NCBI RefSeq assembly: GCF_014050525.1
Contig: NZ_JACGAG010000010.1
Coordinates: 1 to 64,000 of the forward strand
Direction of reading: 5' to 3'
Length of the DNA: 64,000 nucleotides
Origin: Clostridium sp. cel8
GTDB taxonomy: Bacteria; Bacillota; Clostridia; Clostridiales; Clostridiaceae
Positions 35,096 to 44,203 of the stretch are shown piece after piece (position 1 is the first letter of the stretch; every line of letters starts with the position of its first letter). The translations under genes were made by a program, and so were the position numbers. The notes under the pieces are model-generated. The model searched no databases, was not told the DNA's origin, and worked only from the letters and a program-made list of their open reading frames with translations.

Positions 35096-35323
35096 TTATA
35101 GATATTTTTTTATTTCATCTTTTGAAAGTACTTTTCCCATAGCTTTTACCTTCTCATCAACTACTAATGCAGGTGTACCCATTACTCCATAGGACATTAT
35201 GTCCTTAACATCTTGTACCTTTTCAATAGTTGCATCAATACCCATTTCTTTTATTGCTTCCTTGGCATTAGCCTCTAATTTTTTACATTTTGCACATCCT
35301 GAACCTAAAATTTTAATTACCAT
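35096..35323 (-). CDS. small thioredoxin-family protein (redox-active disulfide protein)
   Basis: A 75-aa minimal thioredoxin fold with the active site CAKC at about 10-13 (GSGCAKCKKLEANAKEA) and the cis-Pro region GVMGTPALVVDEKV. Such proteins often accompany DUF318-type permeases and ArsR regulators, as here, and may reduce metalloids or deliver them. GGAGG precedes the ATG. It is the last gene of the arsR-permease operon. Confidence 0.9.
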   Translation of the reverse strand: MVIKILGSGCAKCKKLEANAKEAIKEMGIDATIEKVQDVKDIMSYGVMGTPALVVDEKVKAMGKVLSKDEIKKYL

Positions 35324-35412
35324 ATTTTATTCCTCCTTAATTATTTATTATAAAATATTAATTAATTTATTAAAAATTAAATAAATTAATTATATAAGTA
35401 ATATCTTATCAT

Positions 35413-35943
35413 CTATAAACTTTCTGCTCTTTGATATACTCTTTCAACCTCTTTTTTAGGTATTATATGAGAAAGAATATATGCAATAATTATTATTCCT
35501 GGTATATCAATTAACAATCTAGTAATAGCAAACTTTATACCTAAAGAAGATAGTTCAAACAAAAACATTGGAATTTTTGTTGTGGACCATGCACCTATAA
35601 ATATAAGCACATTACTAAATTTTACACCTTTTTTCATAAATACTGCAGCTATTGGAAATGCACCATACAATGGTCCTGCTGCTGCTGAACCTATAAAAAT
35701 AGCAAGCAGTATTCCAACTATTCCTGATTTTTCACCCATAAACTTTATCATTGTTTCTCTAGGAACCCATATATCTAAAAGGCCTAACAATAGAAAAACA
35801 GGTGGAATGACTAATGCCATTTCTTTAAATGAATATGCTGTTATGTCTATTGCTTTTAAACCAATTTTGTTATTTATAAAAAACAGTATAGCAATCATAA
35901 ATAATGTTCCAATAAAAAATCTATATCTTTTAATCAAGTTCAT
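35413..35943 (-). CDS. half-size permease, C-terminal type (DUF318-like)
   Basis: A 176-aa membrane protein with about four helices. GIVGILLAIFIGSAAAGPLYGAFPIAAVFMKKGVKFSNVLIFIGAWSTTKIPMFLFE is the conserved half-domain of the permease family also represented by the full-length neighbour. Its ATG overlaps the stop of the preceding half by four bases (ATGA), so the two halves probably assemble as one transporter. The substrate is unknown; a metalloid or organoarsenical is inferred from context. Confidence 0.8.
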   Translation of the reverse strand: MNLIKRYRFFIGTLFMIAILFFINNKIGLKAIDITAYSFKEMALVIPPVFLLLGLLDIWVPRETMIKFMGEKSGIVGILLAIFIGSAAAGPLYGAFPIAAVFMKKGVKFSNVLIFIGAWSTTKIPMFLFELSSLGIKFAITRLLIDIPGIIIIAYILSHIIPKKEVERVYQRAESL

Positions 35944-36422
35944 ATTCTACCACAAACCTTTCCTAGGATATATGCCACTATAAAAGAAAATATAAATGCT
36001 AAAATGTTTCTTACAATTGCAAGTCTTTTACCAAAATATTTAATTTCTACAGGCATTGTAACAATTCCTACCATCATCAATGTAGAAATAAAAGCTCCAA
36101 TTTGCATATAGCCTGCACCATTTTCAAGCAGCATTGCCGCTGTTGGAAAGGCGACAAATCCTGGAATTAAAGTTATTGCTCCAATTAATGCGGAAACAAC
36201 TGTACCATACCATCCTGATTGGACTCCAATAATCTTCGATATAAACTCTGCATCAAATACTGAAAGCATTATACCAACAAGAACAATTACTCCTAAAAAC
36301 TGTGGAAGTATGTTCTCAAAAGCCTTCCATGCTTTTTTTAGAGCCTTTTTAGTTTTATTTTTATCTTTGTAGTAAGACAGTAATAAAAGAAATATTGTAA
36401 TACTATATATTCCTATATTCAA
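35940..36422 (-). CDS. half-size permease, N-terminal type (DUF318-like)
   Basis: A 160-aa membrane protein with about four helices (AFENILPQFLGVIVLVGIMLSVFDAEFISKIIG; LIGAITLIPGFVAFPTAAMLLENGAGYMQIGAFISTLMMVGIVTMPVEIKYFGKRLA). GGGAG lies eight bases before the TTG at 36422; an upstream GTG at 36431 overlaps the ribosome binding site. It is followed by its partner half with an ATGA overlap. Each half resembles part of the 322-aa permease encoded upstream, so this may be a split paralogue. Confidence 0.8.
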   Translation of the reverse strand: MNIGIYSITIFLLLLSYYKDKNKTKKALKKAWKAFENILPQFLGVIVLVGIMLSVFDAEFISKIIGVQSGWYGTVVSALIGAITLIPGFVAFPTAAMLLENGAGYMQIGAFISTLMMVGIVTMPVEIKYFGKRLAIVRNILAFIFSFIVAYILGKVCGRI

Positions 36423-36450
36423 TATTATCACTCCCTAAAAATGCATGGTA

Positions 36451-37419
36451 TTAAATCAAAAAGTGTGCAATAGCATTAAAGAAATATCCAACAAATATAA
36501 TAGCAATGCCAGTTATAACAACGAAGGCTCCTATTAATTTAGGTTTAATAACCTTTCTAAGTAATATCATCTCTGGAAGTGATAGAGCTGTTGTTGCCAT
36601 CATAAATGCAAGTGCTGTTCCTATTCCAACTCCTTTATTAATTAATGCTTCTGCAATTGGAATAGTTCCCAAGGCATTTGAATAAAGTGGTACTCCACAA
36701 ACTACTGCTATAACAACTGCAAATGGATTATTAGGTCCTGCATATTTAGATAGTAATGATGCTGGTGCCCATCCATGAATTAATGCTCCTAAACCTATAC
36801 CAATTAAAAGAAATATCCAAACCCTATTTATAATGTCTTTTACATTATCAAGAGCAAAATGTACTCTGTCTTTATAAGATAGCTTTTCTATATCTACCTC
36901 TCTTGATTGAATTTCATAGACATATTCTTCAACTTGCTTTTCCATTTTTAATAGTCCAATAAATATTCCTCCAAATATACCTATTACAACACCTGTAATA
37001 ACATATACTAAAGCAATTTTCCAACCAAATGAAGCAAGTAGTATAGCAAATGCTGCTTCATTTACAATTGGTGAAGTTATGAGGAACGAAAATGTAACCC
37101 CTAATGGAATTCCTGCTTCAACAAATCCAATAAATATAGGCACCGATGAACAAGAACAAAATGGTGTAACAATTCCAAGTAAGGAAGCCATTATATTTCC
37201 CTTTACCCCACTAAATCTTTCTAGAATTTTTTTTGTTCTCTCAGGTGGGAAATAACTTCTAATATATGATATTGCAAAAATCATTATACCCAATAATATA
37301 ATAATTTTTATAGTATCAAAAAAGAAAAAGTGAACACTTGAACCTAAACGTGTTTCCATAGATATATTAAATACATTTTCGACTAATAGTCTTATTAAAT
37401 AATCTAACCAATTGAACAT
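36451..37419 (-). CDS. ArsP/DUF318 family permease
   Basis: A 322-aa transporter with about eight to ten helices. GIVTPFCSCSSVPIFIGFVEAGIPLGVTFSFLITSPIVNEAAFAILLASFGW contains the TPFCSCSS motif whose cysteines in ArsP bind trivalent organoarsenicals. A second such repeat, GVPLYSNALGTIPIAEALINKGVGIGTALAFMMATTALSLPEMILLRKV, lacks the cysteines. GAGGTG precedes the ATG. It directly follows arsR, 21 bases away. It is the only full-length candidate exporter in the region. Confidence 0.87.
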   Translation of the reverse strand: MFNWLDYLIRLLVENVFNISMETRLGSSVHFFFFDTIKIIILLGIMIFAISYIRSYFPPERTKKILERFSGVKGNIMASLLGIVTPFCSCSSVPIFIGFVEAGIPLGVTFSFLITSPIVNEAAFAILLASFGWKIALVYVITGVVIGIFGGIFIGLLKMEKQVEEYVYEIQSREVDIEKLSYKDRVHFALDNVKDIINRVWIFLLIGIGLGALIHGWAPASLLSKYAGPNNPFAVVIAVVCGVPLYSNALGTIPIAEALINKGVGIGTALAFMMATTALSLPEMILLRKVIKPKLIGAFVVITGIAIIFVGYFFNAIAHFLI

Positions 37420-37440
37420 TTAAAACACCTCTTATATGAA

Positions 37441-37803
37441 TTAACTCAATTTCTTAGTGCTATTTGGATTGCATTGTTTTGAATATATTTCTTTATCAAC
37501 TAATCTTTCGCTATCTGCTTTTAGCTGTGGATAATTTTCAATATTATCTATAATATTAGTAATCAAACTTTCTAATACAGGATCCTTAATATTCAATGAG
37601 TAAAAAATAAATTGCTCTTTTCTCTCATCTCTAACAAAACCATTATCCCTAAGCTTGGCTAAATGCTTAGATACCTTAGGCTGAGATAGTTCTAAAATAC
37701 CGCACATTTCACATACACACAGTTCTTCCTGTCCAAGCAATACAATTATTCTCAATCTAGTTTCATCTGATAATAATTTAAATAAATTTGTAAGTTCATT
37801 CAT
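37441..37803 (-). CDS. arsR: ArsR family metalloregulator
   Basis: A 120-aa winged-helix repressor. LGQEELCVCEMCGILELSQPKVSKHLAKLRDNGFVRDERKEQFIFYSL contains the ELCVC metal site of As/Sb sensors and the DNA recognition helix. It would release DNA on binding As(III) and turn on its own operon and probably arsDA. It is the first gene of the operon that continues to 35096. AGAGAGG precedes the ATG. Confidence 0.92.
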   Translation of the reverse strand: MNELTNLFKLLSDETRLRIIVLLGQEELCVCEMCGILELSQPKVSKHLAKLRDNGFVRDERKEQFIFYSLNIKDPVLESLITNIIDNIENYPQLKADSERLVDKEIYSKQCNPNSTKKLS

Positions 37804-37839
37804 GACAATTTCCTCTCTTTAAATAAATATAATACTTAT

Positions 37840-37863
37840 ATACTCATATCCGTATATGTGTAT
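37840..37863. promoter_or_regulatory. arsR operator, near-perfect 24-bp dyad
   Basis: The halves (37840-37851 and 37852-37863) match as inverted repeats with two mismatched pairs, and end in ATAC and GTAT like the arsDA palindrome. It abuts the -10 box on the downstream side. Confidence 0.7.
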
Positions 37864-37890
37864 TATATGCTTCTCTTTCATAATTGTCAA
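37862..37890 (-). promoter_or_regulatory. arsR promoter (consensus sigma-A)
   Basis: Minus-strand TTGACA (37885-37890) and TATAAT (37862-37867) with an ideal 17-bp spacer. Confidence 0.85.
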
Positions 37891-37987
37891 CTATATAAAT
37901 TTTATTTCTCCACAATTCCTCCACAGTTTATCTATATAATTCAATGTATAGAGATAATAAACTTTTATTAAAGGGAGGAATTGACTT

Positions 37988-38230
37988 ATGTTTTGTGGTG
38001 GTTATGGCTTTGGTGGCCCAAGTTCTATGGGACACAGCTGGATATATTTAACCATTGGCTTTAGATTATTAATATTTATAGGTTTAATTTTCTTTGCTAT
38101 TAAACTATTTAAAACCTATTCTAATAAATCAAATAATGCTATTAATATACTCAATGAAAAATTTGCTACAGGTGAAATTAGTGAGGAAGAATATTTAAAA
38201 AGGAAAACAATTCTTTCACAGAAAAACTAG
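37988..38230 (+). CDS. small membrane protein with SHOCT domain
   Basis: An 80-aa protein with a Gly-rich N-terminus, one membrane helix (about 20-45) and a C-terminal SHOCT motif (INILNEKFATGEISEEEYLKRKTIL), a short oligomerisation helix pair. GGGAGG precedes the ATG. It is followed by its own terminator and then by a response regulator and kinase, a common neighbour arrangement in clostridia. The function is unknown. Confidence 0.8.
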   Translation: MFCGGYGFGGPSSMGHSWIYLTIGFRLLIFIGLIFFAIKLFKTYSNKSNNAINILNEKFATGEISEEEYLKRKTILSQKN

Positions 38231-38254
38231 AGATTAAGCTCTCTAGTTTTTTTT
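38223..38254 (+). terminator. intrinsic terminator
   Basis: AAAACTAGAGA and TCTCTAGTTTT arms with an eight-T tail. Confidence 0.9.
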
Positions 38255-38305
38255 ATAGGTATAATCTATAATATAACTAAAATAATGGCAAGTGGAGGTA
38301 TCTCT

Positions 38306-38998
38306 ATGAATAAAGACTTTAAAATATTAGTTGTAGATGATGAGAAAAATATAGTAGATGTAGTTAAAGCTTATCTTGAAAGCAATGGATTTAAAGTACT
38401 TACGGCAATGGACGGAGAAACTGCTATGCAGATATTTAACAATGACACTATTCATCTTATAGTATTGGATTTAATGCTTCCTAAGTTAAGTGGTGAAGAA
38501 GTATGCCAAAGGATTCGAAACATCTCTAATGTTCCTATAATAATGCTTACTGCAAAAGCAGATGAAGATGAAAGAATAAAAGGAATATCTATTGGTGCAG
38601 ATGACTACTTAACTAAACCATTTAGTGTTCGCGAACTTGTAGTAAGAGTACGGGCATTACTTAGAAGATCCTATAGAGATTTTACTCCTATGGCTGATAT
38701 TCTAAATTTTAATAATGGTGATTTAGAAGTTGATGTTAAAAAGATGCTTATCAGAAAAAAAGGTAATGATATACGATTAACACCAAATGAATTTAAAGTT
38801 TTAAAAGTATTTTTAATAAATCCAGGTCAAATATTTTCAAGAGAGCAATTAGTTGAAAAGGCTTTTGGTATAGATTATGAAGGCTTTGACAGGACCGTAG
38901 ATACCTATATAAAAAATATTCGTCAAAAAATAGAGGATAATCCAAAGGAACCAAAATATATAACAACGGTTTACGGAATTGGTTACAAATTTATGTAA
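38306..38998 (+). CDS. OmpR/PhoB family response regulator
   Basis: A 230-aa regulator. The receiver domain has ILVVDDEKNIVDVV, the phospho-acceptor Asp in IHLIVLDLMLPKLSG, the Thr in IIMLTAKADEDE and the Lys in DDYLTKPFSVREL. The C-terminal winged helix (about 130-228; TPNEFKVLKVFLINPGQIFSREQLVEKAFG) binds DNA. GGAGG lies seven bases before the ATG at 38306, so the earlier in-frame ATG at 38285 is rejected. The kinase gene follows 12 bases later. Confidence 0.92.
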   Translation: MNKDFKILVVDDEKNIVDVVKAYLESNGFKVLTAMDGETAMQIFNNDTIHLIVLDLMLPKLSGEEVCQRIRNISNVPIIMLTAKADEDERIKGISIGADDYLTKPFSVRELVVRVRALLRRSYRDFTPMADILNFNNGDLEVDVKKMLIRKKGNDIRLTPNEFKVLKVFLINPGQIFSREQLVEKAFGIDYEGFDRTVDTYIKNIRQKIEDNPKEPKYITTVYGIGYKFM

Positions 38999-39010
38999 GG
39001 AGTGACACTA

Positions 39011-40402
39011 ATGAAACTATCCTTAATGAAAAAACTATCCCTAGGCTTTCTTACTGCAGTTTTAGGATCAATTATTTTAGCAAGCCTTATAGCAAATTAT
39101 ACAGTGGGAAATAAATTTAAAAATTATTTGATTGATGAACATAAGACAAAAGTTTCTACTGCTGTTCAAATTGTTGAAGATTTATATGGGAGTGGAGAAA
39201 ATCCCTCAAATATAAATAATGATGAAATACAAAGATATGCCGAACTTCAACAGCTATATATTGAAGTTAAGGATTCAAATAACAATACTATATATACGTC
39301 TGGAGATTCCTATCTTAAGCATAATTCCATGATGGGAAAAATGATGGGTTCTATGATGCATAACACTTCTGAAACTAACCTTGGTCAGTACTCTGAAAAT
39401 ACATATCCCTTGCTAGTTAATAATAAGCATATCGGTACTATAATAATTGGTTATTTCGGAACTTCCTATCTATCTTCAGCTTCAGTAACCTTTATAAGGA
39501 CTTTGAATAATTCTTTTTTTCTATCAGCTATTGCAGCATTGATTTTTGGACTTATTATAAGCATAATTATATCAAAGCAGCTTTCAAAGCCTCTTATTAA
39601 AATAACCCAAACAGCAAATAAAATGCGAAGTGGTAATCTTGAAGTTAGAGCACCAGTTAACTCAAACACTAAAGAAATAGATGAACTTTCAAACTCTATA
39701 AACTATTTAGCAGAAACTTTAAAAAATCAAGAGATGTTTAGAAAAAGATTAACTTCTAATATGGCACATGAGTTAAGGACTCCTTTAACCACTCTAAAAA
39801 CTCATGTAGAAGCCTTTATAGATGGAATATGGGAACCAACGCCTGAAAGATTTGAAGCATTTTACGAAGAAATTGAAAGACTGACAAAAATGGTTAATAA
39901 TCTTAGAAGCCTAGCAAAATTAGAGGAAACTAACCTTAATTTAAATAAAAGAGAAATCAATCTATCAAGGGAGCTTACTAAAATCGTAGATACATTTAAG
40001 CCCCTTTATATTAAGAAAAATTATGAACTTACTAGCAGTATTACTCCGGAAACAAATGCAATAATAGATAAAGATAAATTTGACCAAATAATCACTAACC
40101 TGCTTTCAAACTCTTATAAATATTTAAGACCCAATGGCAAGGTTAATGTAACTCTGAAAAAAGAAAATAATAATATTATAATTAAAGTTATAGATAATGG
40201 AATAGGAATTCCCGAAAAAGATTTACCTTATATATTTCAACGATTTTATAGAAGTGATTTATCTAGAAATAAAAATACTGGTGGTTCTGGTATAGGTCTT
40301 ACTATTACAAAAGCTTTTGTTGAAGCCCATGGTGGCAAAATATATGTTAATAGCAAAGTTCATGAAGGCAGCACTTTCACCGTAGTACTACCTTCTGAAT
40401 AG
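39011..40402 (+). CDS. sensor histidine kinase
   Basis: A 463-aa kinase with two membrane helices (about 8-30 and 165-190) flanking an extracellular domain that carries a Met/His-rich patch (SYLKHNSMMGKMMGSMMHN), then HAMP, HisKA (NMAHELRTPLTTLKTH with the phospho-His) and HATPase (DNGIGIPEKDLPYIFQRFYR, GGSGIGLTI). The Met/His-rich loop suggests sensing of a metal such as copper or silver, which is an inference. GGAG lies before the ATG at 39011; GTG at 39002 overlaps it. It ends seven bases before the convergent BceB-like gene. Confidence 0.92.
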   Translation: MKLSLMKKLSLGFLTAVLGSIILASLIANYTVGNKFKNYLIDEHKTKVSTAVQIVEDLYGSGENPSNINNDEIQRYAELQQLYIEVKDSNNNTIYTSGDSYLKHNSMMGKMMGSMMHNTSETNLGQYSENTYPLLVNNKHIGTIIIGYFGTSYLSSASVTFIRTLNNSFFLSAIAALIFGLIISIIISKQLSKPLIKITQTANKMRSGNLEVRAPVNSNTKEIDELSNSINYLAETLKNQEMFRKRLTSNMAHELRTPLTTLKTHVEAFIDGIWEPTPERFEAFYEEIERLTKMVNNLRSLAKLEETNLNLNKREINLSRELTKIVDTFKPLYIKKNYELTSSITPETNAIIDKDKFDQIITNLLSNSYKYLRPNGKVNVTLKKENNNIIIKVIDNGIGIPEKDLPYIFQRFYRSDLSRNKNTGGSGIGLTITKAFVEAHGGKIYVNSKVHEGSTFTVVLPSE

Positions 40403-40409
40403 TAACTAT

Positions 40410-42305
40410 TTAACTAAGAATTTTTAAATACTTTATCTTAGTAGCCACAAAATAAATTAAGTATACTATTATAAATATTATTACGCTCATTACAGTAGGT
40501 ATTAAAATATTATAATTCATTAATTTACTTAATGAAATCATAGCTACACAACTGTGAATTATCCCAATTGCTAATGGCATAATATAGCAAATTCCTATTT
40601 GTTTCGATACAGCTTTATTTACTTCTCTATCTGTCATTCCAATTCTTTTTAATATAACAAATTTATTCTTATCCATATATGCTTCACTTACAAGTTTAAA
40701 GTATATTATACTTCCTGTAGCTACTATAAATACTAGTGATAAAAAAGCTCCAAGAAAATAAAGTATTCCAAATATACTATAAGTTGATTTATCTTTATTT
40801 TCATTTGTATACAGACTATCTTTAATACTGTCTATACTCTCCAAATCTTTAGCTAATGATTTTATATTTTCAGTGTTACTTATCTTTAATCCATTAAACT
40901 CATATTCTGTAGTTGTACTTTTAAGTTTATTATAAGTATCATCATTCAAGACTATACATGGTGCTGGAATTCCCATGCCAAAAAGCGGAGTCTTTAAATT
41001 ATTTTTTATAATATATTTTTCATTATTAATATCTACTTCTTTATTTTCATAATCTACAAGGCTCATAACTACAGTTGGTACATCTATGCAGAGTACCTCA
41101 TTATCTGATAAATCGTATTTTTCAATCTTTTTTAAATCTTTTACCTTAAGGTCATTGCTAATTCTCATAAAATCATAATATTTTAAAGCTATTGCAACAT
41201 TATTCTTATCATCAATGTGAAATTGTGTCTTCATATGTGGTTTTATCATAAGAAATTTTGTATTTTCCTCTAACATTATATTACTATTATTCTTTTCTAT
41301 CTTACGTTTTACTTCTTCTTTTACAGATTTATCATTAGAAACATATGATATGTCATAAGGTGTCTGAATACTATCTCGTATCTGTACAAAATATTTCAAT
41401 GAAGCTACAGTTCCATAACAAGTTAATGTAATTGTAATAAGAATCGCCACTGTAGCTAATGTTCTGTAATTATTTTTAACTCTAAATGCAATATTAGAAA
41501 TACTTACTATATTAGTTCCATTATACAAAAATTTCTTTTTATTCAATAAATACTTCATAAATATTGAATAACCAGCTCCAAATAACCAATACGTCCCAAA
41601 AACCACAAGTAAAATTGCCAAAGGTGAGTTTTTTGCAAAATTACTCTTAACATTTAAGGCAAAATAATACCCTATTCCAATAAATATTATAGATAAAATT
41701 CCCTTTATATAATTTAACTTTGGAATCTGTTCCTCTCTTTTAGATGTATTAAACAAGTCAATCAATTTACTTCTAACTATATTTATATATCCGAAAATGG
41801 AGTTAGCCAAGAAAATCGTAAAAAATATCACAGTAGTTTCAATTACAGCTTTTATTGAAAAGAAAAAATTCACCTTCATATTTAGTATAGCAACCTTAGC
41901 TAACATCATTAAAAATAACTTACAAAATATAATTCCTAGAAAAAGGCCTATTATTATAGAAGTGACACCTATAATAAGAACTTCTATAGTGTATATATAA
42001 GCTATTTGATAGTTGGTAACACCCATAAATGCATAAATTCCTATTTCCTTCTTTCTCTGCTTTAAGAAAAAAGAACTTGAAAACCATATAAAAAACATTA
42101 TAAAGGCCAATAATAAATATGCAACAATTTTTGACATTGTATCAATATACAAATTAGACATATTAGCCTTTTGAAAATCTGGATTATATTTTAATTCTAT
42201 AAAGTTATAATATACCATTACTGAAAAAATCATTGACATTATATATAATCTATATGTGTTTACATTTCTTTTAAAATTACTATAAGCAATACTAAAATAG
42301 TTCAT
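40410..42305 (-). CDS. BceB-like ABC transporter permease (peptide antibiotic detoxification)
   Basis: A 631-aa FtsX-type permease with about ten helices and a large extracellular domain of about 200 residues between helices 7 and 8 (about 320-530), the layout that defines BceB proteins. GGGAGGTGATG precedes the ATG at 42305; 32 upstream codons are inside the ATPase gene and rejected. Its start overlaps the ATPase stop by 14 bases. BceAB-type transporters free lipid II-cycle targets from peptide antibiotics and signal to their own kinase. Confidence 0.9.
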   Translation of the reverse strand: MNYFSIAYSNFKRNVNTYRLYIMSMIFSVMVYYNFIELKYNPDFQKANMSNLYIDTMSKIVAYLLLAFIMFFIWFSSSFFLKQRKKEIGIYAFMGVTNYQIAYIYTIEVLIIGVTSIIIGLFLGIIFCKLFLMMLAKVAILNMKVNFFFSIKAVIETTVIFFTIFLANSIFGYINIVRSKLIDLFNTSKREEQIPKLNYIKGILSIIFIGIGYYFALNVKSNFAKNSPLAILLVVFGTYWLFGAGYSIFMKYLLNKKKFLYNGTNIVSISNIAFRVKNNYRTLATVAILITITLTCYGTVASLKYFVQIRDSIQTPYDISYVSNDKSVKEEVKRKIEKNNSNIMLEENTKFLMIKPHMKTQFHIDDKNNVAIALKYYDFMRISNDLKVKDLKKIEKYDLSDNEVLCIDVPTVVMSLVDYENKEVDINNEKYIIKNNLKTPLFGMGIPAPCIVLNDDTYNKLKSTTTEYEFNGLKISNTENIKSLAKDLESIDSIKDSLYTNENKDKSTYSIFGILYFLGAFLSLVFIVATGSIIYFKLVSEAYMDKNKFVILKRIGMTDREVNKAVSKQIGICYIMPLAIGIIHSCVAMISLSKLMNYNILIPTVMSVIIFIIVYLIYFVATKIKYLKILS

Positions 42306-43056
42306 CAGCATCACCTCCCATTGAAGTGGCCATATCCATAATTCTTTTGAAAAATTCCTTTCTTGATTTATCTTTATCAAGTTTTGCATGAATCTTTCCA
42401 TCTTTAATAAACATTATTCTTCTACAGTAACTTGCAGCAAAAGCATCATGAGTTACCATTATTATAGTAGTGTTATATTTTTCATTCATATTTGAAAGAC
42501 ACTGTAGTAATTCTGATGATGATTTTGAATCCAATGCTCCTGTAGGTTCATCTGCAAATATAACTGAAGGTGAAGTCATAAGGGCTCTAGCTGCAGCAGT
42601 TCTCTGTTTCTGACCACCTGAAAGCTGATATGGATATTTATTAAGATGATCTTTTATGCCTAAAAACTCGGCTATTTTTTCTACTTTATTTATTATTTCT
42701 CTATGATTTACTTTACCAAGAGCTAAAGGAAGTGCTATATTATCCTGAACTGTCATTGTATCAAGTAAATTAAAATCCTGAAAGATAAATCCTATTTTAT
42801 TTTTTCTAAATAACGCAAGCTCCTTTCCTTTAACTTTAGCCATATCTTTTCCTTGGAAATAATATTTTCCACTTGTTTGCCTATCTATAGTAGACAGAAT
42901 ATTTAAAAGAGTAGTTTTACCAGCTCCAGAAGGCCCCATTATTCCAAGGAATTCTCCTTCTTCGATTTTAAGATTAATTCCATCTAAAACAGTAGAGCTC
43001 ATACCTTTTGACCCATAAACTTTTTTTAAATTCTCTGTTTCAATAACAAAACTCAT
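42292..43056 (-). CDS. BceA-like ABC transporter ATP-binding protein
   Basis: A 254-aa ATPase of the MacB/LolD/BceA group. Walker A GPSGAGKTT, Q-loop IFQDFNLLDTMTVQDNIALPLAL, signature LSGGQKQRTAAARAL, Walker B VIFADEPTGALDSKSS and switch MVTHDAFAAS are intact. The TVQDNIALPLAL stretch is characteristic of BceA-type proteins. GGAGG precedes the ATG. It lies 106 bases after the kinase gene. Confidence 0.92.
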   Translation of the reverse strand: MSFVIETENLKKVYGSKGMSSTVLDGINLKIEEGEFLGIMGPSGAGKTTLLNILSTIDRQTSGKYYFQGKDMAKVKGKELALFRKNKIGFIFQDFNLLDTMTVQDNIALPLALGKVNHREIINKVEKIAEFLGIKDHLNKYPYQLSGGQKQRTAAARALMTSPSVIFADEPTGALDSKSSSELLQCLSNMNEKYNTTIIMVTHDAFAASYCRRIMFIKDGKIHAKLDKDKSRKEFFKRIMDMATSMGGDADELF

Positions 43057-43162
43057 TAGAATTTCCTCCTATTTGATAGCTAATGTTTATATGTCTATTT
43101 TAACTTCTGTTTAGATGCTCTACCATCGAATTTAGATTACATATTATATTTTAATATTACAT

Positions 43163-44203
43163 TTATGTAACTTTGAAGTAATCTGACAACTTGTAAAAAC
43201 ATAAAATAAACTCTGTATACACTCCTTCTTCAGATTTAACCAGCAAATTATGATTCATCTTATTGGCCATCTTTTTAGAAAGGTATAAACCCATTCCAGT
43301 GGATTTTGATACCTTTCTTCCATTCTCACCAGTAAAACCTTTATCAAATATTCTCTTTATATCCTTTTGGCTTATACCTATACCATTATCCCTAATAAAT
43401 AATCTTACCATTTTTTCATCTTCATCTGCATAAATTGTTATCTTACCACTAGGTTTTACATACTTACAGGCATTATTTATAATTTGATCAATAATATATC
43501 TAGTCCATTTTTCATCTGTCATAACGTTGAAGCTTACATTTTGGAGTTCTAATTCAATATTCTTTGATATAAAAAATATTGAATTTCTCTTTAATATATC
43601 TCTAATAATTTTTTCAATATTAACTTCTCTTATTTGTAAATCTTCGGAATAACTTGAAGATCTACTAGTATACAATACCTGATTTATAAGAAATTTTATT
43701 CTTTCAATTTCTACTCTAAGTTCTTGCGAAATATTATTAATAGACTCTATTTCAGAAGCTTCCTCAATTCTATCAGCAATTAATTCACAAACAGCAATAG
43801 GTATCTTAATTTCATGAATCCACTTTGTAATATAATCATTCACTTCATCTAAAAGCGATTTTATCTTATCAACCTTATTTTCAATCTCACTGTTTTTTGC
43901 TCTTAAAATATCTTTTATAATATTAATTTCAAACGAAGTGTTTGAATTGGGCATATACTCATCTACACTCTTACCATTTTTAATAGCTTTTACAATATCT
44001 CTATACTTATAATCCCACTTTTTATAATCATATATTGCAAATATTAATGATATAAAAAAAATTAAAAAATCCATGTAGATTACATCATTTTTAGCTAAAT
44101 TAATAGGCTTACTTGATATCAAAACTAAATTTACAACTGAAAATATGCAGATAAAATATACTATTTTTGAAATGGAATTTTTTAAATAAGTTATTTTACT
44201 CAT
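43163..44203 (-). CDS. BceS-like intramembrane-sensing histidine kinase
   Basis: A 346-aa kinase. Two closely spaced N-terminal helices (about 13-33 and 42-60) leave almost no extracellular loop, as in intramembrane-sensing kinases that rely on their BceAB transporter for input. The phospho-His is in YITKWIHEIKIPIAVCEL (H near 134), and the ATPase motifs DNGIGISQKDIKRIFDKGFTG and STGMGLYLSKKM are present. Its ATG overlaps the regulator's stop (ATGA). Confidence 0.92.
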   Translation of the reverse strand: MSKITYLKNSISKIVYFICIFSVVNLVLISSKPINLAKNDVIYMDFLIFFISLIFAIYDYKKWDYKYRDIVKAIKNGKSVDEYMPNSNTSFEINIIKDILRAKNSEIENKVDKIKSLLDEVNDYITKWIHEIKIPIAVCELIADRIEEASEIESINNISQELRVEIERIKFLINQVLYTSRSSSYSEDLQIREVNIEKIIRDILKRNSIFFISKNIELELQNVSFNVMTDEKWTRYIIDQIINNACKYVKPSGKITIYADEDEKMVRLFIRDNGIGISQKDIKRIFDKGFTGENGRKVSKSTGMGLYLSKKMANKMNHNLLVKSEEGVYTEFILCFYKLSDYFKVT

